Below are positions 60,977-64,000 of a stretch of DNA of 64,000 bases, piece after piece (within the stretch, counting starts at the first letter, position 1; each line of letters opens with the position of its first letter). The stretch is taken from positions 1 to 64,000 of the forward strand of contig NZ_JAAABL010000010.1 in the NCBI RefSeq assembly GCF_009900765.1. Reading direction: 5' to 3'. The notes beneath the pieces are model-generated. The model was not told where the DNA came from, searched no databases, and was given only the letters and a program-made list of their open reading frames with translations. The position numbers and the translations under genes were made by a program. This DNA is from Rhodovarius lipocyclicus (GTDB taxonomy: Bacteria > Pseudomonadota > Alphaproteobacteria > Acetobacterales > Acetobacteraceae).

Positions 60977-61023
60977 TCGGTTCAATGCGCCCGGGCCGAG
61001 TTATTCCGCCCAAGGCGGGCGCC

Positions 61024-61512
61024 TCAGCGCCGGCTGGGCATCGCCGCCTGGGCGCGCGCGAACCCGTTGAAGGACAAGGACAAGGTGACCGGCTGATGCG
61101 CCGCGTCCTGGAACAGCAGCCGCGCGCCGGGGGGTTCCGAGCGCAGCTGCGCCAGCGCGTTGTCGGGCAGTTCCGCCATGGCGAAGCAGCCTGCCGGCAG
61201 GCAGCGCTGGAAGGCCAGGGTGAAGGACTGCCCCCCCGCCTCCACCCGCACGCCGGTGGGCAGATGCACGTTCAGCGGCACATGGGCCATCAGCAGCAGG
61301 GGCCCGGCATTGTTCAGCCGGCCGACGATGACCTGCGCCTGGGCGCGGCCCTCGGCGTTGTTCAGCACCGTGCCCAGCTCGCATTGCCGCTGGGGGCGGG
61401 TCTCGCAGCGCAGCGCCCAGTCGCCATAGGTGGCCTGGGTGCGTTCCTGCGCCAGGGCCGGACCGGCCAGCGCCGAAAGGACGAGAGCGGGGAGGAGGAA
61501 GCGAGACGCCAT
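61024..61512 (-). CDS. IalB-family (invasion-associated locus B) periplasmic protein
   Basis: 162 residues with a signal peptide (MASRFLLPALVLSALAGPALAQ). The mature protein begins with the family hallmark YGDWALRCE and carries four Cys (CETRPQRQC and CLPAGC) that likely form two disulfides. The rest is beta-rich (FTLAFQRCLPAGCFAMAEL). The name derives from Bartonella, but in free-living alphaproteobacteria the family is widespread and of unknown role. It is a single gene between the beta-oxidation gene's upstream region and the RND pump gene. Confidence 0.85.
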   Translation of the reverse strand: MASRFLLPALVLSALAGPALAQERTQATYGDWALRCETRPQRQCELGTVLNNAEGRAQAQVIVGRLNNAGPLLLMAHVPLNVHLPTGVRVEAGGQSFTLAFQRCLPAGCFAMAELPDNALAQLRSEPPGARLLFQDAAHQPVTLSLSFNGFARAQAAMPSRR

Positions 61513-61552
61513 GCGAGGAATGCCCTGCCGGAGGAACCGGCCGGCATCCTGC

Positions 61553-61614
61553 CACAGTTCCGGGGGGCTGAGGCCCCCCAGGGGTCACAGTTCCGGGGGA
61601 CTGGCGCCCCCCGG
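61553..61614. repeat. Two tandem hairpin modules with a 14-base direct repeat
   Basis: A 14-base sequence (CACAGTTCCGGGGG) occurs at 61553-61566 and again at 61586-61599. Each copy leads into a hairpin: GGGGGGC/GCCCCCC (61562-61579) and CCGGGGG/CCCCCGG (61593-61614). The element fills most of the 108-base gap after the RND-TolC gene on the minus strand and may serve as its terminator. Confidence 0.55.
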
Positions 61615-61620
61615 CACTCA

Positions 61621-64000
61621 TCACGGAACCGCGCCCAGCGCCTGGTTCAGCTGCGCGCGGGCGCGGTTGACGTTCACCGCCGCGCGCGCCTCCTCCACCT
61701 GCGCCTCCTGCTGCAGCTGCCGCACGCGGAACAGGTCGAAGGCCCCCGTCTCGCCGCTGCGGAAGGCGCGGCGGGCGATGCCCTCCTGCTCGTTCGCCAC
61801 CGCCAGGCGCTGGCGGGCGATGCGCAGGTTGTTCTCCGCCACCCGCAGCCCGGTCTCGGCATAGCGCAGCCCGGCCTCCAGCAGGCGCTGGGATTGCGCG
61901 AGCTCGGCGGTGGCCCGCGTCACCTCGCTCTGCGCCTCCGCGCGGCGGGGCAGGTTGCGGGCCTCCGTGGCGAAGGGCAGGCGGAAGCGCAGGCCGATCG
62001 AGGTGTTGTCGTTCTGCCCGAACCCGCCCTCATAGCGGGTGAAGACGCCCAGCTCCGGATTCTCCCGCGGGGTGGCGGCGACCAGCCGGCCGCGCGCGTT
62101 CGCGGCCTCCAGCGCCGCGCGGGCGGCGGCCAGCTGCGGGTGGCGCGCCAGGCGGTCGCGCGGCAGGGGCGTCTCGGGCGGCAGAACGGGGCGCTGGCCG
62201 CCGGTCAGGGTGGCGTATTCGGCCTCCAGCTGGTCGGCGCGGGCATCGGTCTGGGCGAAGGTCAGCTCGGCGGCCAGGGTTTCGTTCTGGGCCAGCAGCG
62301 CCTCGGTGGGCGGCACGTCGCCCAGCTCGGCCCGGCGGCGCAGGTCGCGGGCGATGTCGCGGCTGGTCGCCAGGCGCAGGCGCGCCACCTCCGCCTCCCG
62401 CCGGGCCAGCGCGGCTTCCCAATGCGCGTCGCGCACCCGGCCGGCCACGGCCAGGCGGCGGGCGAGCACCCTGCCCTCCAGCGCCAGCACATCGGCGTTC
62501 ACGCTCTCGGCCAGGGCGGTGCGCTGGCCGGGCAGCCAGATGGGCGCTGCCAGGTCGATCTCCACCTCCCGCGAGGGCTGACCGTTAGCCCCGCCGCCGC
62601 GCGTGCCGCTCAGCGCGGTGCCGGAGACGGAGGGCGGCCCCGCGAGCGCCGAGCGCGGCACGATGCCGCGCGCCACCGCCGCCTCCCGCTGGGCCAACAG
62701 GCCCCGCAGTTCCGCGTCCAGGTCCAGGGCGGCGGCGACGTGGGCGGCCAGCGTGCCCTGGCTTTGCGCCTGGGCCGCGCCCGCCCCCAGCAGCAGCGCG
62801 GCCAGCACCACTGCCGCCACCGGGGCGGGTTTCGGCGCCCGGGCGCGCGGCAGGGCGAAGCGCTCATATAATATGGGCAGCAGCAGCAGGGTCAGGGCCG
62901 TCGCCGTCACCAGCCCGCCGATCACCACCACCGCCAGCGGCTTCTGGATCTCGCTGCCCGGCCCGGTGGCGAACAGGAAGGGCACCAGCGCGAAGGCCGC
63001 GATGCAGGCCGTCAGCAGCACCGGCGTCATGCGCCGCCGCGCGCCCTCGCGCACCGCCTCGGAGAGGGTGAGCCCCTCCTCCGCGATCAGCCGGTTCACG
63101 GTGCTGATCAGCACCACGCCGTTCAGCACCGCGATGCCGATCAGCGTCAGGAAACCCACGGAAGCAGGCACGGAAATGAACTCCCCCGACAGATACAGGC
63201 CGAGCACGCCGCCGATCAGCGCGAAGGGCACGTTGCAGAACACCAGCGCCGCCTGCCGGACCGAGTTGAAGGTCAGGTACAGCAGCAGGAAGATCACGCC
63301 GAGCGCGAGCGGCACCACCATGGCCAGCCGGGCGGAGGCACGCTGCTGGTTCTCGAACTGCCCGCCCCAGACCAGCGAATAGCCGGGCGGCAGCTGCACG
63401 CGCTGGGCCACAGCCGCCCGCGCATCGGCCACGAAGCCCACCAGGTCCCGCCCGCACACGTTGGACAGCACGGTGGCGAAGCGCTCCACCTCCTCGCGGA
63501 TCACCTGGATCGGGCCTTCCTCCTCCCGCACATCGGCCACCTGGCTGAGGGCGACGGTGCCGCCCCCTGGCAGGGCGATGGGCACGCGCGCGAGGTCCGC
63601 CGCGGAGCGCCGGTTCGCGTCCTCGCCGCGGATCAGCAGCGGGATGCGGCGATCGCCCTCCAGCACCACGCCCACATTGCGCCCATCGACCCACACCCTC
63701 AGCGCGTCCTGGATATCGGTGGCGTTCAGGCCGAAGCGGCCGGCGGCGAGGCGGTCGGGCTCCACCGTCAGGTATTTCATGCCGTCATTGCGCAGCGCGA
63801 ACACGTCGGTGGAGCCGGGGATGGCGCGGATCGCCTCCGACACCTCCCGCGCCAGGCGGTTCAGTTCGGGGATCTCGGCGCCGAAGATCTTCACCACCAC
63901 ATCGCCGCGCGCGCCGATGATCATCTCCTGCACGCGCATGTCGATGGGCTGGGCGAAGGAGTAGGAAATGCCGGGAATGCCCTCCAGCACCTCGCGCAGC
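61621..64000 (-). CDS. Heavy-metal RND efflux pump fused to a TolC-type outer-membrane factor, 5' end missing
   Basis: The frame is open to the window edge, so this is the C-terminal part. Bases 64000 to about 62860 encode the second half of a CusA/CzcA-type pump: VVVKIFGAEIPELN, VWVDGRNVGVVLEGDRRIPL, the GFLTLIGIAVLNGVVLI helix, and SEIQKPLAVVVIGGLVTATALTLLLLPILYERF. Without a stop, 62823-62857 encode a basic linker and 62773-62822 a hydrophobic segment ending AAQAQSQ. The rest to 61621 is a TolC/CzcC-type outer-membrane factor with repeated coiled-coil helices (AHVAAALDLDAELRGLLAQREAAVARG and onward). Normally these are separate genes in the same operon. The membrane-fusion protein gene is not in the window. 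Confidence 0.85.
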   Translation of the reverse strand, partial: LREVLEGIPGISYSFAQPIDMRVQEMIIGARGDVVVKIFGAEIPELNRLAREVSEAIRAIPGSTDVFALRNDGMKYLTVEPDRLAAGRFGLNATDIQDALRVWVDGRNVGVVLEGDRRIPLLIRGEDANRRSAADLARVPIALPGGGTVALSQVADVREEEGPIQVIREEVERFATVLSNVCGRDLVGFVADARAAVAQRVQLPPGYSLVWGGQFENQQRASARLAMVVPLALGVIFLLLYLTFNSVRQAALVFCNVPFALIGGVLGLYLSGEFISVPASVGFLTLIGIAVLNGVVLISTVNRLIAEEGLTLSEAVREGARRRMTPVLLTACIAAFALVPFLFATGPGSEIQKPLAVVVIGGLVTATALTLLLLPILYERFALPRARAPKPAPVAAVVLAALLLGAGAAQAQSQGTLAAHVAAALDLDAELRGLLAQREAAVARGIVPRSALAGPPSVSGTALSGTRGGGANGQPSREVEIDLAAPIWLPGQRTALAESVNADVLALEGRVLARRLAVAGRVRDAHWEAALARREAEVARLRLATSRDIARDLRRRAELGDVPPTEALLAQNETLAAELTFAQTDARADQLEAEYATLTGGQRPVLPPETPLPRDRLARHPQLAAARAALEAANARGRLVAATPRENPELGVFTRYEGGFGQNDNTSIGLRFRLPFATEARNLPRRAEAQSEVTRATAELAQSQRLLEAGLRYAETGLRVAENNLRIARQRLAVANEQEGIARRAFRSGETGAFDLFRVRQLQQEAQVEEARAAVNVNRARAQLNQALGAVP

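Noticed and set aside
62610-62867. A separate start for the outer-membrane factor at the ATG at 62867
   Set aside because: That ATG is in another frame and its product is a basic low-complexity peptide with no signal sequence.

Overview
The window reads as chromosomal DNA of a very GC-rich alphaproteobacterium. Coding sequence has strong G/C bias at third positions. Proteins and gene orders (parvulin PPIase-argJ-GNAT/MutT, DinB with an N-terminal zinc motif, trpB-trpA, pimeloyl-CoA-type acyl-CoA dehydrogenase pair) are alphaproteobacterial. The number of solute-binding proteins (TctC/Bug, Liv, dipeptide and amino-acid types) and the GC-rich intergenic hairpins suit Rhodospirillales, perhaps Acetobacteraceae (Roseomonas-like). 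That placement is inference. I found no rRNA, tRNA, CRISPR array, insertion sequence, integrase or phage gene.

Layout. 1-6.5 kb: 3' part of a parvulin PPIase gene, argJ, a small membrane protein, a hybrid histidine kinase on the opposite strand, a fused GNAT-Nudix protein and a CinA/MoaB-type protein. 6.4-16.6 kb: a minus-strand run with a WavE-like protein, a DmpA-type aminopeptidase, a dipeptide-type binding protein, a hotdog thioesterase, an RraA-type aldolase, gluconokinase, gamma-glutamyltransferase and a second hybrid kinase whose 5' end overlaps a divergent amino-acid-binding protein gene. 17.4-25.5 kb: rRNA methyltransferase, a CoA-transferase/HMG-CoA-lyase pair, a small GatC/AtzG-like subunit with an AtzE-like amidase, a nucleoside-phosphorylase-like protein, DsbB, an Asp/Glu-racemase-like protein and an MFS carrier. 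25.5-35 kb: an outer-membrane barrel, trpBA, two envelope-glycan genes, an HDAC-type deacetylase with TusA, a ROK kinase, DinB and a small lipoprotein. 35-50.3 kb: a flavin monooxygenase/threonate-type dehydrogenase pair, an M16 peptidase pair, pgi, a TonB receptor, a membrane-anchored wHTH-TPR regulator, FAH, HAD and ICL-family enzymes, a Bug protein and an NTF2-like protein.

50.5-61 kb is one minus-strand catabolic block: bifunctional beta-oxidation protein, large and small acyl-CoA dehydrogenases, a phytanoyl-CoA dioxygenase-type protein, then a four-gene Liv-type ABC importer in which both permeases are fused. The importer genes overlap by ATGA junctions and probably supply substrate for the CoA-linked pathway. 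A 12-bp palindrome upstream of the block resembles a TetR-type operator.

61-64 kb: an IalB-family protein and a heavy-metal RND pump running off the window. The pump is continuous in frame with a TolC-type outer-membrane factor that carries its own signal-peptide-like segment. This is the most unusual architecture in the window. The other recurring oddity is a set of perfect intergenic hairpins, some GC-rich and one strikingly AT-rich.
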